64,000 nucleotides of DNA from Sinorhizobium medicae (GCF_007827695.1 NZ_VITA01000007.1:62001-126000), one strand, 5' to 3'; positions 17,499 through 27,496 are shown, counted from the stretch's first letter. Numbers and translations: made by a program. Notes: generated by a model not told the origin, from the sequence alone.

Positions 17499-18719
17499 TC
17501 AACCGCCCGCGAGCTCCGGATCCCACGTAAAGAGTTCTTTTGCTTTGGCAATGCCGCGTAGCGCAAAGCGGCCCAGCGAAACGGCATTGGCGCGATGTTC
17601 GACTGGGCAGGCGGCGACGAATTGCGATGACATGATGACGTGTCGTTCGACTGAACGGCACATGGCGGAGATACGGCTCACCTCGTTGACCGCTGGACCG
17701 ACGACGGTGAAATCCAAGCGGTTCTGGCTGCCGATATTGCCATAGAAGACCTCGCCGATATGCAAGCCGAGATAGATGTCGGTGGTCGGATTTCCTTCAT
17801 CGAGCCGACGCGCGTTCAATTCCGAAAGCATGACCCGCAGTTGCCGCTCCGCCGCGATCGCGGCGGAGCAGGCCTCGGCCGGCTCGCGGCCGTTGAAGAT
17901 GGCAAGCACGCCGTCGCCGATCAGCTTCAAGACGCTCCCGCCATGATCGTGGACGGCCGTGATCACCATGCCGGAATAGTCATTGAGAAAGGGAATGACG
18001 GCCTCCGGCGCGACACTGTCGGCTATACGCGTGTAGTTGCGCAGATCGGAGAACCACAAGACCGCCTCGATACGCTCGGCCGAGCCTCTTTCGATGCTGC
18101 CCTCGACGACGCGGCGGCCGGCGTCCCGACCGAGATAGACATCGGCAAGCGTGCCGATGATGCGTATGCACGAGGCGGTCTTCACGGCGAGCGCAAGCGT
18201 TGGCAACAGCACTCTCAGCGCCGCGACATCCTCTTCACGAAAGCCGGATTTCCTTTTCGTTGTCCAATAGGAATAGAGACAGTCCATCTGCCCGACGCGG
18301 CCCCGGTCGGTAAAGTGATGAATCATGCTCACGCAGTCGGTGTAGCCCTCTGACTTGAGCGTATCGAGGACGGTAAAGGCAATGTGCGGCTCCGCTGCGA
18401 GGCGGATTCGTCGTTCGGTTTCATTCTGTTCGAGCATGTAGAAGAAAACGGAGCGCTGCCAATTGGCCTGAGCTTCGCCGCCGCTGGTCGAGCCGTATTG
18501 AACGACCTCCGGAACCTCGTCGCTGTCACTGTTCCATTGAAAGGCGCGGCCCTCGAACTCCGGATGCAGCGTGTCGATGATGCCGAGAGCGCGGTCAATG
18601 GGCAGGCCTGCCGCGTGACACCGGTCACAAAAGCCCGCGAGAAGATCCTGCTCCTTCAGACCTCGAATTCCCTCTTCCGACATCCAAAGAACGATGTCGC
18701 GGATCAGCTGTTCCTTCAT
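17499..18719 (-). CDS. Class III adenylate/guanylate cyclase
   Basis: A 406-residue protein with an N-terminal domain of about 210 residues of a type common in rhizobial cyclases (starting MKEQLIRDIVLWMSEEGIRG) and a C-terminal class III catalytic domain. The catalytic domain starts VLWFSDLRNYTRIADS (metal-binding Asp), with KLIGDGVLAIFNG holding the second Asp and LDFTVVGPAVNEVSRI near residue 350. No membrane segment is evident. S. meliloti encodes many such cyclases with unclear individual roles. An upstream in-frame ATG at 18770 is possible but lacks a ribosome site. It is convergent with pntB, 131 bp away. Confidence 0.9.
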   Translation of the reverse strand: MKEQLIRDIVLWMSEEGIRGLKEQDLLAGFCDRCHAAGLPIDRALGIIDTLHPEFEGRAFQWNSDSDEVPEVVQYGSTSGGEAQANWQRSVFFYMLEQNETERRIRLAAEPHIAFTVLDTLKSEGYTDCVSMIHHFTDRGRVGQMDCLYSYWTTKRKSGFREEDVAALRVLLPTLALAVKTASCIRIIGTLADVYLGRDAGRRVVEGSIERGSAERIEAVLWFSDLRNYTRIADSVAPEAVIPFLNDYSGMVITAVHDHGGSVLKLIGDGVLAIFNGREPAEACSAAIAAERQLRVMLSELNARRLDEGNPTTDIYLGLHIGEVFYGNIGSQNRLDFTVVGPAVNEVSRISAMCRSVERHVIMSSQFVAACPVEHRANAVSLGRFALRGIAKAKELFTWDPELAGG

Positions 18720-18995
18720 ACTACATCCTGTCGAGCCGGCGTTACCGCGTCCGGCAACGATCATCTTCACAGTGCCGCACCTGGATCACGTTCTCTTTAG
18801 GTCAGATCGGCATAAAACATGAACGTGAACGGTTCCAAAAGTAGAGCGGGAGGCGGGCGAAAACCACGCACACTTTTCCTCATCCCGCTCTTGCTGCGGC
18901 GCGCAAGGTAACCCGATGCTGCTGCTGCCGGACGTCATATGCTGCGAAGCGCGAGGAACTCCGGCATGCTGCCCCCCGATGGCTGCTCGAGGCGA

Positions 18996-19469
18996 TCAGC
19001 TGGCCGGTGCCAGGACGAGGTGATCCACTCCGAGAGCGACATTCAGGCCCTCCTGCACCTGAACATTGACAGGCTGCAGCATGAAGGCCTTGTTCATGCC
19101 GCCGGCGATGACTTTGGCTCCGCCGCCCACCGCAAAGCTTGCATCGGCACCGACGCCGACATACTCGCCTGCCAGCGCATGTCCGGCCAGGGGTGTGCCG
19201 GTCTTAGCCAGCACGTCCCAGATCATGACGGTTTTGCCGGTCGAACCGATGTCGAGGCCGATCTTGGTGATCCTGCCCGCATAGACACCTCCCGACGAGC
19301 CATCCGCAGGTGTGAAGGTGCACATCAGGTTCTTGGTCGAGGTGACAATAAGCCCGGTCCCGCCCTCCGACCCGCAGGTAAGACGGCCGAGCGTCACGTA
19401 GTTCTGGGCGGCGGCAGCTCCGGAGAGGGCCGTTAGGACGATAGCCGTAAGGAAGGTCTGTCTGATCAT
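18996..19469 (-). CDS. DUF992 secreted protein
   Basis: A 157-residue protein with a signal peptide MIRQTFLTAIVLTALSGAAA (cleavage after AAAQ, about residue 22). The mature part fits the DUF992 family, found nearly only in alpha-proteobacteria: VTLGRLTCGSEGGTGLIVTS, LMCTFTPADG, GVYAGRITKIGLDIG and a glycine-rich tail. Two Cys residues could form a disulfide. Probably periplasmic or outer-membrane associated; function unknown. 276 bp upstream of it separate it from the cyclase gene. Confidence 0.8.
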   Translation of the reverse strand: MIRQTFLTAIVLTALSGAAAAQNYVTLGRLTCGSEGGTGLIVTSTKNLMCTFTPADGSSGGVYAGRITKIGLDIGSTGKTVMIWDVLAKTGTPLAGHALAGEYVGVGADASFAVGGGAKVIAGGMNKAFMLQPVNVQVQEGLNVALGVDHLVLAPAS

Positions 19470-19604
19470 GGCTCGGATCTCCGTATTGAGCCATTGTCAA
19501 CGGATTGAACTCCGGATAGTTCCGCAACCCGGATCCGCGCAGATGATACGACGACGCCCGCGACATGGTCGCGGGCGTCTGAAGTCGAACAATTCAAGCT
19601 GTCC

Positions 19605-20492
19605 TCAGGACATCGCCTTGGCGCGGGCAAGGCCGGCACGAGCCGGCTCGTATTTGGGATCCAGCGACAAGGCGTGCGAATAGGACTTCGCCGCCTTGGC
19701 CTTATCGCCGCGCCGTTCGTAGACCAGCGCCTGGTTTGCCCATGATTCGGCCAGCTTGCCGTTGAGGTTGATGGCCGTATTGAAGTCGGAGAAGGCGTTG
19801 TCGTCATCGCCCTGCGCTACATAGGATATGCCGCGGCCGTTATAGGGCTCGGGGGAACTCGGCGAGAGCGAAATCGCCTTGGAGAAATCCTCGATCGCCT
19901 GCACGTGCTGATTCCGTGTCTGATAGATCAGGCCGCGATTGTGATAGGCGCGGGGGTCGGCCGTGTCGAGTTCGATCGCCTTGTTGAAATCGTTGAAGGC
20001 GGCGTCGAGCTGGTTGGCCTGGCGGTACAGATTCCCACGGCCGATATAGGCGACGTCGTAGTTCGGATTTATCTGCAGCGCCGCGTTGTAATCCGCGAGT
20101 GCAGCCTGCTGGTTGCCCAGGTTTCGCTGGACCAGAGCCCTGTTGGCATAGGCCTGATAGAAGCGTGGATTGAGCTGGATCGCCTGATCGAAATCGGCGA
20201 CCGCGCGGCGGAACTCGCCAGCGCGCCCGTAGGCCGAGCCGCGCACGTTGTAGCCCTCGGGATCGCCGGGGTTAGAGGCGATGACGCTCGAGAGCGAGGC
20301 GATGTTGCCTTCCGAGCCTTGCGCGCGTTCGACGCGAAACATCGATTCGGGCTTGTCGGTCTGGCAACCTGCAACGAGCAGGGCCGAGCCGAGTACGAAA
20401 AAGGCGGCAAGCTTCGGCTTGCGCTGGCGGCGGCGGTTCGCCTCCTCGGTGGCAAGGCCGGAGACGTCCGCAGTCATGGCAGCAAGTGTCAA
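19605..20492 (-). CDS. TPR-repeat lipoprotein
   Basis: A 295-residue protein. A basic N-terminus (RRRQRKPKLAAFF) is followed by the lipobox LLVAGC, with lipidation Cys at about residue 43, suggesting an outer- or inner-membrane lipoprotein. About six tetratricopeptide repeats fill residues 80-290, for example AVADFDQAIQLNPRFYQAYA, ALADYNAALQINPNYDVAYI, AIEDFSKAISLSPSSPEPYN and AAKSYSHALSLDPKYEPARA. It resembles NlpI-like scaffolds and is probably a protein-protein interaction factor in the envelope. The start is uncertain; MTADVSGLATEEANRR at 20477 is an alternative. Confidence 0.85.
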   Translation of the reverse strand: MTLAAMTADVSGLATEEANRRRQRKPKLAAFFVLGSALLVAGCQTDKPESMFRVERAQGSEGNIASLSSVIASNPGDPEGYNVRGSAYGRAGEFRRAVADFDQAIQLNPRFYQAYANRALVQRNLGNQQAALADYNAALQINPNYDVAYIGRGNLYRQANQLDAAFNDFNKAIELDTADPRAYHNRGLIYQTRNQHVQAIEDFSKAISLSPSSPEPYNGRGISYVAQGDDDNAFSDFNTAINLNGKLAESWANQALVYERRGDKAKAAKSYSHALSLDPKYEPARAGLARAKAMS

Positions 20493-20621
20493 AGTCGATC
20501 CCTCAATGCGACAAGGTCAACGAAAGCCAGCGGCTTTCCGTTTGCGAGCATTCGCGCGCGATGCTGGGCCGTTGCCAGCTGATAATCCACGCTAGACTGT
20601 CGACGGACTGGGTGTCCATAA

Positions 20622-20653
20622 CAAAATGGCGGCGGCGATTCCTCGCCTCCGCC
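20622..20653 (-). terminator. Intrinsic terminator after rpsU
   Basis: On the minus strand GGCGGAGGCGA (20653-20643) pairs with TCGCCGCCGCC (20638-20628) with one mismatch and a GGAA loop, followed by ATTTTGTTAT. It lies 33 nt after the rpsU stop. Confidence 0.75.
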
Positions 20654-20685
20654 ACTTGCATTGGAAAGCGTCGAAAAAAAGACGA

Positions 20686-20901
20686 TCAGCGGGCCGCCAC
20701 GAGGCCTTCGCGCTGTGCGCGCTTACGGGCCAGCTTGCGGACGCGGCGGACGGCTTCTGCCTTTTCGCGCGCACGCTTCTGGGACGGCTTTTCGTAGAAG
20801 TCACGCATCTTCATTTCGCGGAAAATGCCTTCACGCTGCATCTTTTTCTTAAGAGCGCGGAGCGCCTGGTCGACATTGTTATCGCGGACAAGTACCTGCA
20901 C
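20686..20901 (-). CDS. rpsU: 30S ribosomal protein S21
   Basis: A 71-residue very basic protein, [20 protein letters not shown], followed by [20 protein letters not shown] and an Arg/Lys-rich C-terminal helix. S21 binds the small subunit near the mRNA exit and helps initiation. Length is normal for alpha-proteobacteria. It is a single-gene unit with its own terminator, divergent from soxB. Confidence 0.98.
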   Translation of the reverse strand: MQVLVRDNNVDQALRALKKKMQREGIFREMKMRDFYEKPSQKRAREKAEAVRRVRKLARKRAQREGLVAAR

Positions 20902-21207
20902 GTGAATCCCGTTCCTTTGCTTCGAGTGGTAAGCCTCACCATCAGGTTTAGGGAGGCAATAAATTTACGTTCGCTGGGCGAGAACCCTACGATTAAAAGA
21001 GCCGATAACAGATCGCGCGCAGAAAGTCCAGCGCGGAGAGACTTTGGACGGGGAAAAAGCGCCGGGGCCGTCTGCGGCCGTGTAGCCTCGATGTCGCAAC
21101 TCCGCGCAAGTCCGCCGGATCGCGTCGCAAAAGAAACGTTGCGTGGTCTCCGGATTTGCGATTTCTAACGCCAACGGACGTTTACCGGTTCATGGAGTAG
21201 CAGGCGG
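20902..21207. other. Divergent promoter region rpsU / soxB
   Basis: 306 bp with no gene supported. It contains an A/T-rich island (about 20955-21000) expected to hold the rpsU promoter. I see no convincing palindrome for a sarcosine-responsive regulator. Confidence 0.5.
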
Positions 21208-22461
21208 ATGCGCAAATATTCTGTTTTTGCCGTGGCGCGCGAAGCGCTGCGCGGGCACAAGGGTTGGGGCCCGCACTGGGCCTCGCCGGAGCCGCGCAAG
21301 CAATATGACGCAATCATCATCGGGGGTGGCGGCCATGGCCTCGGCGCGGCCTACTATCTTGCCAAAGAGCATGGCATAACCAATGTCGCCGTGCTCGAGA
21401 AAGGCTGGATCGGCGGCGGCAACACCGGCCGAAACACGACGATCATCCGGTCCAACTATCTCTATGAAGAGAGCATGGACATCTACGAGCATTCGCTGAA
21501 GCTCTGGGAGAACCTGTCGCAGGACCTGAATTACAACGTGATGTACTCGCCGCGCGGCGTGATGATGCTTTCGCACAACATCCACGACCAGCAGTCCTTC
21601 AAGCGGCATATCAATGCCAACCGGCTCTACGGCATCGATAATGAGTGGCTGACGCCGGAACAGGCGAAGGCCTACTGCCCGCCGCTCGATATCTCGAAGA
21701 CCGCCCGATATCCGATCAACGGCGCGGCACTGCAGCGCCGCGGCGGTACGGCGCGCCACGACGCGGTTGCCTGGGGCTATGCCCGCGCTGCGTCGGACCG
21801 TGGCGTCCACATCATCCAGAACTGCGAAGTGACCGGCATCAGGCGCGACGAAACCGGGCATGTGACCGGCGTCGACACCAATCGCGGTTTCATCGGTGCG
21901 AAGAAGGTCGGCATCTCGGCTGCGGGCCACTCGTCGGTTCTGATGCAGATGGCGGATGTGCGCGTCCCGCTGCAGAGCCAACCGCTGCAGGCGCTCGTTT
22001 CCGAGCCCTTGAAGCCCATCTTCCCCTGCGTCGTCATGTCGAACTCCGTGCATGCGTATATTTCGCAGTCCGATAAGGGCGAGTTCGTTATCGGCGCCGG
22101 CACCGACCAATATAACTCCTACTCGCAGACCGGCGGGCTGCAGATCATCACGCATACATTGGATGCGATCTGTGAGCTCTTCCCGATGTTTCGTCGCGTC
22201 AAGATGATGCGGCAATGGGGCGGCATCGTCGATGTCACTCAGGATCGTTCGCCGATTCAAGGCGTGACGCCGGTGCCCGGCCTTTATCTCAATGCCGGAT
22301 GGGGAACGGGCGGTTTCAAGGCGACGCCGGGTTCGGCCAATCTCTTCGCTCATCTCATCGCGCGCGGGGAGCCGCACCGGCTGGCCGCGGGGCTTACCCT
22401 CGAGCGCTTTCGCACCGGGCGGCTCATCGACGAGGCGGCGGCTGCCGCCGTTGCCCATTAA
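21208..22461 (+). CDS. soxB: Sarcosine oxidase beta subunit
   Basis: A 417-residue flavoprotein subunit of heterotetrameric sarcosine oxidase. The FAD-binding motif is DAIIIGGGGHGLGAAYYLAK (about 33-52), followed by GWIGGGNTGRNTTIIRSNYL. The C-terminal FAD contact is GTGGFKATPGSANLFAHLIA. The complex oxidatively demethylates sarcosine to glycine, hydrogen peroxide and methylene-tetrahydrofolate, supporting use of glycine betaine and choline derivatives. Gene order B-D-A-G follows in one operon on the plus strand. Confidence 0.96.
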   Translation: MRKYSVFAVAREALRGHKGWGPHWASPEPRKQYDAIIIGGGGHGLGAAYYLAKEHGITNVAVLEKGWIGGGNTGRNTTIIRSNYLYEESMDIYEHSLKLWENLSQDLNYNVMYSPRGVMMLSHNIHDQQSFKRHINANRLYGIDNEWLTPEQAKAYCPPLDISKTARYPINGAALQRRGGTARHDAVAWGYARAASDRGVHIIQNCEVTGIRRDETGHVTGVDTNRGFIGAKKVGISAAGHSSVLMQMADVRVPLQSQPLQALVSEPLKPIFPCVVMSNSVHAYISQSDKGEFVIGAGTDQYNSYSQTGGLQIITHTLDAICELFPMFRRVKMMRQWGGIVDVTQDRSPIQGVTPVPGLYLNAGWGTGGFKATPGSANLFAHLIARGEPHRLAAGLTLERFRTGRLIDEAAAAAVAH

Positions 22462-22580
22462 AGCATGAGCTTACCGGAGCGAAGCGAGGATCGATACGGT
22501 TATGCTTCAGAGAAACGAACATAGAGCGGCCTTTCGCGCCTTCCGCTGAAGCGCGGCGCTCTGATGCGAGGACATTCCAG

Positions 22581-22922
22581 ATGCTGTTGATTTACTGCCC
22601 CTATTGCGAAGAAGAGCGCTCCGAGCTCGAATTCCGCAATGCCGGCGATGCCCATATCGTCCGGCCGGCCAATATCGCCGAGATCAGCGATGAAGAATTC
22701 GAGGAATACTTCTTCCTCCGTCAGAACCCGAAAGGGCTGATCTATGAGAGATGGCGCCATATCCACGGCTGCGGCCGCTTTTTCAATGCTGTCCGTGACA
22801 CCGTAAGCGACCGCTTCCACGTGACCTACAAGGCCGGCGAGCCGAAGCCCGACCTCGATGCCGAGCCGAAGACGAACGAAACGGTCGAGACCTACGAGGC
22901 ATTGGAAGGAGTGGCAGAATGA
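22581..22922 (+). CDS. soxD: Sarcosine oxidase delta subunit
   Basis: A 113-residue subunit, MLLIYCPYCEEERSELEFRN. The CPYC pair plus His (HGCGRFF, about 64) are the zinc ligands of this small structural subunit. It starts 119 bp after soxB and overlaps soxA by ATGA. The start at 22581 fits the family; frames opening earlier belong to other reading. Confidence 0.95.
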   Translation: MLLIYCPYCEEERSELEFRNAGDAHIVRPANIAEISDEEFEEYFFLRQNPKGLIYERWRHIHGCGRFFNAVRDTVSDRFHVTYKAGEPKPDLDAEPKTNETVETYEALEGVAE

Positions 22923-25912
22923 CCGGGGTCAACCGCATTTCAGGCGCGGGCCGCCTGACACCGGCGCGCACCGCCCGCTTCACCTTCGACGGCCGGACGC
23001 TGACGGCGCTCGAGGGCGACACCATCGCCTCGGCGCTCATTGCCAACGACATTCATCTCGTCGGCCGTTCGTTCAAATATCACCGTCCGCGCGGCATTCT
23101 TTCCGCAGGCGCCGAGGAGCCGAATGCTTTGCTCGACGTTTCTCGCGATGCCGCCCGCCGGCAGCCGAACGTCCGCGCCACCGTGCAGGAGGTCTTCGAC
23201 GGCATGAGAGTGTCGTCGCAGAACCGTTGGCCTTCGCTTGCCTTCGACGTCGGCGGTTTCAACGATCTCTTGTCGCCCTTCTTCGCAGCGGGATTTTATT
23301 ACAAGACCTTCATGTGGCCGAAAGCCGCCTGGCATAAGCTCTATGAGCCCTTTATCCGTCGGGCCGCCGGTCTCGGTGTAGCGCCGACGGAGACAGACCC
23401 TGACCATTATGCAAGCCGCTATGTCCATTGCGACGTGCTTGTGGTCGGCGCCGGCGCCGCGGGGCTTGCGGCGGCACTTGCGGCGGCTAATGCCGGCGCG
23501 AAGGTGATCCTGTGCGACGAACAGCCGGCTGTCGGCGGTGCCCTGCATTACGACAGCGGCAGCGAGATCGACGGCAGGGCGGGCTATGACTGGGCGCTGG
23601 CGACGGGCAAGGCGCTGGCGGCAATGGACAATGTCACGCTGCTGACCCGCACGACGGCCTTCGGATATTACAACCACAATTTCGTAGGCCTCGTAGAGCG
23701 CGTGACGGATCACCTGCCCGCGCCCGACAAGGCGCTCCCGCGTGAGCGGCTGTGGCAGGTGCGCGCGAAAAAGGTCATTCTCGCCAACGGCGCCATCGAG
23801 CGCCACATGGTCTTCCCCAACAATGATCGTCCCGGGATCATGCTGGCCTCGGCCGGCCGCACCTATCTCAACCATTTCGGCGTCGCCGTCGGCAAAAAGG
23901 TGGGCATCTATGCAGCCCATGATTCCGCCTATGAGGCGGCCTTCGACCTCAGAAAGGCCGGCATCGACATCCCTGCTATCGTCGATTGCCGCGAAAAGCC
24001 GGGCGACATGGTGCTTGCGGAGGCGCGAAGCCTCGGCATCGAAGTGCTGAGCGGTCAATCGGTCGTCAACACATCCGGCAAGCTGCGCATCTCCTCCATC
24101 AGCGTCGCTCGGAACGGCGGCGGAGCGGCACGCAAGATCGCGGTCGACGCACTGCTGGTCTCTGCCGGTTGGATACCTTCGGTGCATCTCTTCTCGCAGT
24201 CGCGCGGCAAGGTGACCTTCGATGCGGCGACGGAGCGGTTCCTGCCGGGAACCTATGCGCAAGAATGCCTCTCCGTTGGCGCCTGCAACGGCACGGACGA
24301 CCTGCAGGCGACGATCGACGAGGCGCTTGCCGCCGGTGAACTGGCAGCCCGTGCAGCGGGTGCGGAAGGTGGCGTGCAGGTTGCGCTCTCCGGCCGCAAT
24401 GCCTTCGAATGGACGGGCGGCATGATCGGCGCAGCGGAAGGCGCGGGGCAGGATACGACGGTCAAGGCCTTCATCGACTTCCAGCACGACGTCTGCGCGA
24501 AGGATATCCGCCTGGCGGTGCGAGAAGGGATGCATTCGATCGAGCACATCAAGCGGTTCACGACCAACGGGATGGCATCCGACCAGGGTAAGCTCTCGAA
24601 CATGCATGGCCTTGCGATCGCCGCCGAAGCGCTGGGCAAGGAAATCCCTCAGGTGGGGCTCACGACCTTCCGCCAGCCCTACACGCCGGTGACCTTCGGG
24701 ACCATCGTCAGCCACTCGCGCGGAAATCTCTTCGATCCCGCCAGAAAGACGCCGATCCATGCGTGGGAGGAGGCGCATGGCGCCGAGTTCGAGGACGTCG
24801 GCAACTGGAAACGCGCCTGGTTCTATCCGAAGGCGGGCGAGAACATGCACGAGGCGGTCGCGCGCGAATGCAAAACCGTTCGCGACGTGGCCGGAGTCTT
24901 CGATGCATCGACCCTCGGAAAAATCGAGGTGGTCGGCCCTGATGCAGCCGCGTTCCTGAACCTCATGTATACCAATGCCTGGGACAATCTGAAGCCTGGC
25001 CGCTGCCGCTACGGCATCATGCTTCGCGATGACGGCTTCGTCTATGACGACGGCGTCGTCGGCCGTCTGGCCGATGACCGCTTCCATGTGACGACGACGA
25101 CCGGCGGCGCACCGCGGGTGCTGCACCACATGGAGGACTATCTTCAGACGGAGTTCCCGCATCTGAAGGTGTGGCTGACTTCGACGACCGAGCAATGGGC
25201 CGTTATCGCCGTACAGGGGCCGAGGGCGCGCGAGATCATCGCGCCGCTTGTCGAAGGCATCGATCTATCGAAAGAGGCCTTCCCGCATATGAGTGTTGCG
25301 GAAGGGAGCATTTGCGGTGTTCCGACCCGGCTCTTCCGAATGTCGTTCACCGGCGAGCTCGGTTTCGAAGTCAACGTTCCCGCCGATTTCGGGCAGGCCG
25401 TGTGGGAAGCGATCTGGGCAAGGGCCGAGCCGATGGGAGCCTGCGCCTACGGCACGGAGACAATGCACGTTCTGCGCGCCGAGAAGGGATACATCATCGT
25501 CGGCCAGGACACGGACGGCACTCTTACGCCTGAAGATGCCGGCCTCTCCTGGGCAGTTTCGAAGAAAAAGCCGGATTTCGTCGGCATTCGCGGAATGAAG
25601 CGGCCGGATCTGGTCAAGGAAGGCCGCAAGCAGCTTGTCGGGCTGCTTGCGAAGGACCCGCAGGTGGTGCTGGAGGAAGGGGCGCAGATCGTTGCCGATC
25701 CGAACCAGCCGAAGCCGATGACCATGCTTGGCCATGTGACCTCGTCCTACTGGTCGCCGAACTGCGGCCGTTCGATCGCGCTGGCGGTGGTCGCCGGCGG
25801 CCGCGCGCGCCACGGGCAGACGCTCTATGTGCCGATGGCCGACCGGACGATCGCCGTCGAGGTAAGCGACATGGTGTTTTTTGACAAGGAAGGAGGTCGC
25901 CTCCATGGCTGA
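22919..25912 (+). CDS. soxA: Sarcosine oxidase alpha subunit
   Basis: A 997-residue subunit of normal length. An N-terminal 2Fe-2S-like fold domain (SFKYHRPRGILSAGAEEPNA, about 43) precedes the NAD/FAD-type dinucleotide domain (DVLVVGAGAAGLAAALAAAN, about 171). The C-terminal about 380 residues form a GcvT-like tetrahydrofolate-binding domain (VAGVFDASTLGKIEVVGPDA; RMSFTGELGFEVNVP; VGQDTDGTLTPEDAGLSWAV). It transfers the methyl-derived formaldehyde to tetrahydrofolate. It overlaps soxD by 4 nt and soxG by 8 nt, indicating translational coupling. Confidence 0.97.
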   Translation: MTGVNRISGAGRLTPARTARFTFDGRTLTALEGDTIASALIANDIHLVGRSFKYHRPRGILSAGAEEPNALLDVSRDAARRQPNVRATVQEVFDGMRVSSQNRWPSLAFDVGGFNDLLSPFFAAGFYYKTFMWPKAAWHKLYEPFIRRAAGLGVAPTETDPDHYASRYVHCDVLVVGAGAAGLAAALAAANAGAKVILCDEQPAVGGALHYDSGSEIDGRAGYDWALATGKALAAMDNVTLLTRTTAFGYYNHNFVGLVERVTDHLPAPDKALPRERLWQVRAKKVILANGAIERHMVFPNNDRPGIMLASAGRTYLNHFGVAVGKKVGIYAAHDSAYEAAFDLRKAGIDIPAIVDCREKPGDMVLAEARSLGIEVLSGQSVVNTSGKLRISSISVARNGGGAARKIAVDALLVSAGWIPSVHLFSQSRGKVTFDAATERFLPGTYAQECLSVGACNGTDDLQATIDEALAAGELAARAAGAEGGVQVALSGRNAFEWTGGMIGAAEGAGQDTTVKAFIDFQHDVCAKDIRLAVREGMHSIEHIKRFTTNGMASDQGKLSNMHGLAIAAEALGKEIPQVGLTTFRQPYTPVTFGTIVSHSRGNLFDPARKTPIHAWEEAHGAEFEDVGNWKRAWFYPKAGENMHEAVARECKTVRDVAGVFDASTLGKIEVVGPDAAAFLNLMYTNAWDNLKPGRCRYGIMLRDDGFVYDDGVVGRLADDRFHVTTTTGGAPRVLHHMEDYLQTEFPHLKVWLTSTTEQWAVIAVQGPRAREIIAPLVEGIDLSKEAFPHMSVAEGSICGVPTRLFRMSFTGELGFEVNVPADFGQAVWEAIWARAEPMGACAYGTETMHVLRAEKGYIIVGQDTDGTLTPEDAGLSWAVSKKKPDFVGIRGMKRPDLVKEGRKQLVGLLAKDPQVVLEEGAQIVADPNQPKPMTMLGHVTSSYWSPNCGRSIALAVVAGGRARHGQTLYVPMADRTIAVEVSDMVFFDKEGGRLHG

Positions 25913-26459
25913 CCAGGCAATCGCTACCCGCAAAGCTCCGCTCGCCGGCCGCCGTGGCGGCTCGCCGGCGGCGATCCTGACGCCGGCGGAACCGGCTTCG
26001 CGCATTTCGCTGCGCGCCGGCCATGACGCCATATCCGCTCTCTCCGCCGCGCTCGGTGTGACCGTTCCCTTGCGGCCGAAGACCTCTGCATCAACAGGAA
26101 AACGCCACGCGCTCTGGCTCGGCCCCGATGAGTGGCTGGTCATCGACGAGGAGGGTGCCGATCTGGTTGCGGCGGCCGCGTCGAGCGGAGCCCTGCACTC
26201 GGCCGTCGACGTCTCGCATCGGAACACTGCTGTCATCGTCAGCGGACCCGGCGCGGAGGCGGCGATCAACAGCGGCTGCCCGCAGGACCTGTCGCTCGCC
26301 CTTTTTCCCGTTGGTGCCTGCTCGCGCACGATATTCGGCAAGGCGGAGATCGTGCTCCTGCGCACCGCCGAGGATACCTTCCGCGTCGAATGCTGGCGGT
26401 CGTTCTCGCCCTTCGTGTTCGGGCTATTGTCGGAAGGCGCGGAAGACGCCGGGCACTGA
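25905..26459 (+). CDS. soxG: Sarcosine oxidase gamma subunit
   Basis: A 184-residue subunit with LWLGPDEWLVIDEEGADLVA at about 66-85, VDVSHRNTAVIVSGPGAEAA near 100 and the C-terminal FRVECWRSFSPFVFGLL typical of SoxG and the folate-linked YgfZ/GcvT side. The start MADQAIATRK at 25905 lies inside the soxA end, with AAGGAGG just upstream. It closes the sox operon; the usual folate companions glyA or purU do not follow here. Confidence 0.93.
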   Translation: MADQAIATRKAPLAGRRGGSPAAILTPAEPASRISLRAGHDAISALSAALGVTVPLRPKTSASTGKRHALWLGPDEWLVIDEEGADLVAAAASSGALHSAVDVSHRNTAVIVSGPGAEAAINSGCPQDLSLALFPVGACSRTIFGKAEIVLLRTAEDTFRVECWRSFSPFVFGLLSEGAEDAGH

Positions 26460-26601
26460 CGCGGCGTAGCGTCGGCCTTTCTTCGGCCTGAAGCCCTTCT
26501 TCCGCAAGGAGGCGGGGGCGAACGAGACGAGCCGCCGCCCGTCGGCCCGGCCTGGGCGAAGCTGCCTAGCCAAGGCAACCTGCCGCCCCTCGGAACAGGT
26601 C

Positions 26602-27273
26602 TTAACCCGGCAGGCTTTCTTGCATCGGGCGGTTATAATCGCTTTCTTTTGAAGGGTCGGAAGTGTGTCGGCGGCACACCTCTCGAACGACGGATAAAAA
26701 CATCAGGTATAGTACGATACTCGCTGCATCAGACGCTATCGCAATGACGGTGGCGTGCTTGAGTTCAGCTATCGTCTCGGTGTTCAGAGTATTCCTGAGC
26801 ACGGCCTTGCTCACGAATATGTTGAAGAGCCACACGAACCACCAAATCGGAAAAAAGTCGGGTACCTGGTCCTCTTTCCAGGCATCTCCTCCGCGTCCCG
26901 CCTGCCATATTTCCTTCATGGCCTGATAAGGCATCCAGAGGCTTGCGATCGGAATGAAATACCAGCCGATAGACCAATTCGGCGTGAATCGCATCCCGAC
27001 TGCCCCCCGAGCGCGAGCGCTCTGGTTCGCGCTCCTGATCCATGTGAGCGAGGCGATCATTGCGCAGATCCACAAGAAGACTTGCAGCCCGGCAACAACT
27101 TGTTGACGGAGGTCATTGCTCTCGGCTGCCGCCAGCATTGTGTCATTAACGGCAAGCGCAGTTTCGAATTGATCAAGAAGTCGATGCTGTCCGTAGCTTG
27201 AAGCAATGCCAACGACGTCGACCAGGATAATCAGGCAGAAGAGCCGAGTTAACCATTTGCTCCAAGCTTTCAT
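26602..27273 (-). CDS. DUF4328 membrane protein
   Basis: A 223-residue integral membrane protein with four to five predicted helices: LTRLFCLIILVDVVGIASSY, VAGLQVFLWICAMIASLTWI, WSIGWYFIPIASLWMPYQAM, FFPIWWFVWLFNIFVSKAVL and a final IVLYLMFLSVVREVC. The WxxxPxxSLWxPYxAMxxIW block (about 110-132) is the hallmark of DUF4328. No function is established. The start MKAWSKWLTR at 27273 is favoured by GAGGGGA just upstream. Its GC content appears lower than its neighbours, which may point to a later acquisition; this was not measured. Confidence 0.8.
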   Translation of the reverse strand: MKAWSKWLTRLFCLIILVDVVGIASSYGQHRLLDQFETALAVNDTMLAAAESNDLRQQVVAGLQVFLWICAMIASLTWIRSANQSARARGAVGMRFTPNWSIGWYFIPIASLWMPYQAMKEIWQAGRGGDAWKEDQVPDFFPIWWFVWLFNIFVSKAVLRNTLNTETIAELKHATVIAIASDAASIVLYLMFLSVVREVCRRHTSDPSKESDYNRPMQESLPG

Positions 27274-27496
27274 GTTCCCCTCTAGGTTGTATTTACCCAA
27301 TGTTGCACGAAAACTTATTCAGGGCAACACGATCTGTTCCGGCCAGTCGTTGCTCGATTGGCGGTCGGCCTCTCAACCGGGCTCGCTAACGGTCCGCAGC
27401 AGGGGGAGAGTGAAGACGGGCTCTCCCGCATCTCGACTTACGGGAGACAATGGCATCTATATTTCCTCGCACGAACTGCAAACGGGAGGAAAGAGC

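Noticed and set aside
14482..17661. Very long open frame on the minus strand over the pnt genes
   Set aside because: It is the antisense shadow of pntAA-pntAB-pntB; its protein shows no family and the GC-rich codon pattern explains the lack of stops.
22940..25195. Long minus-strand frame opposite soxA
   Set aside because: Antisense shadow; soxA has full-length homology on the plus strand.
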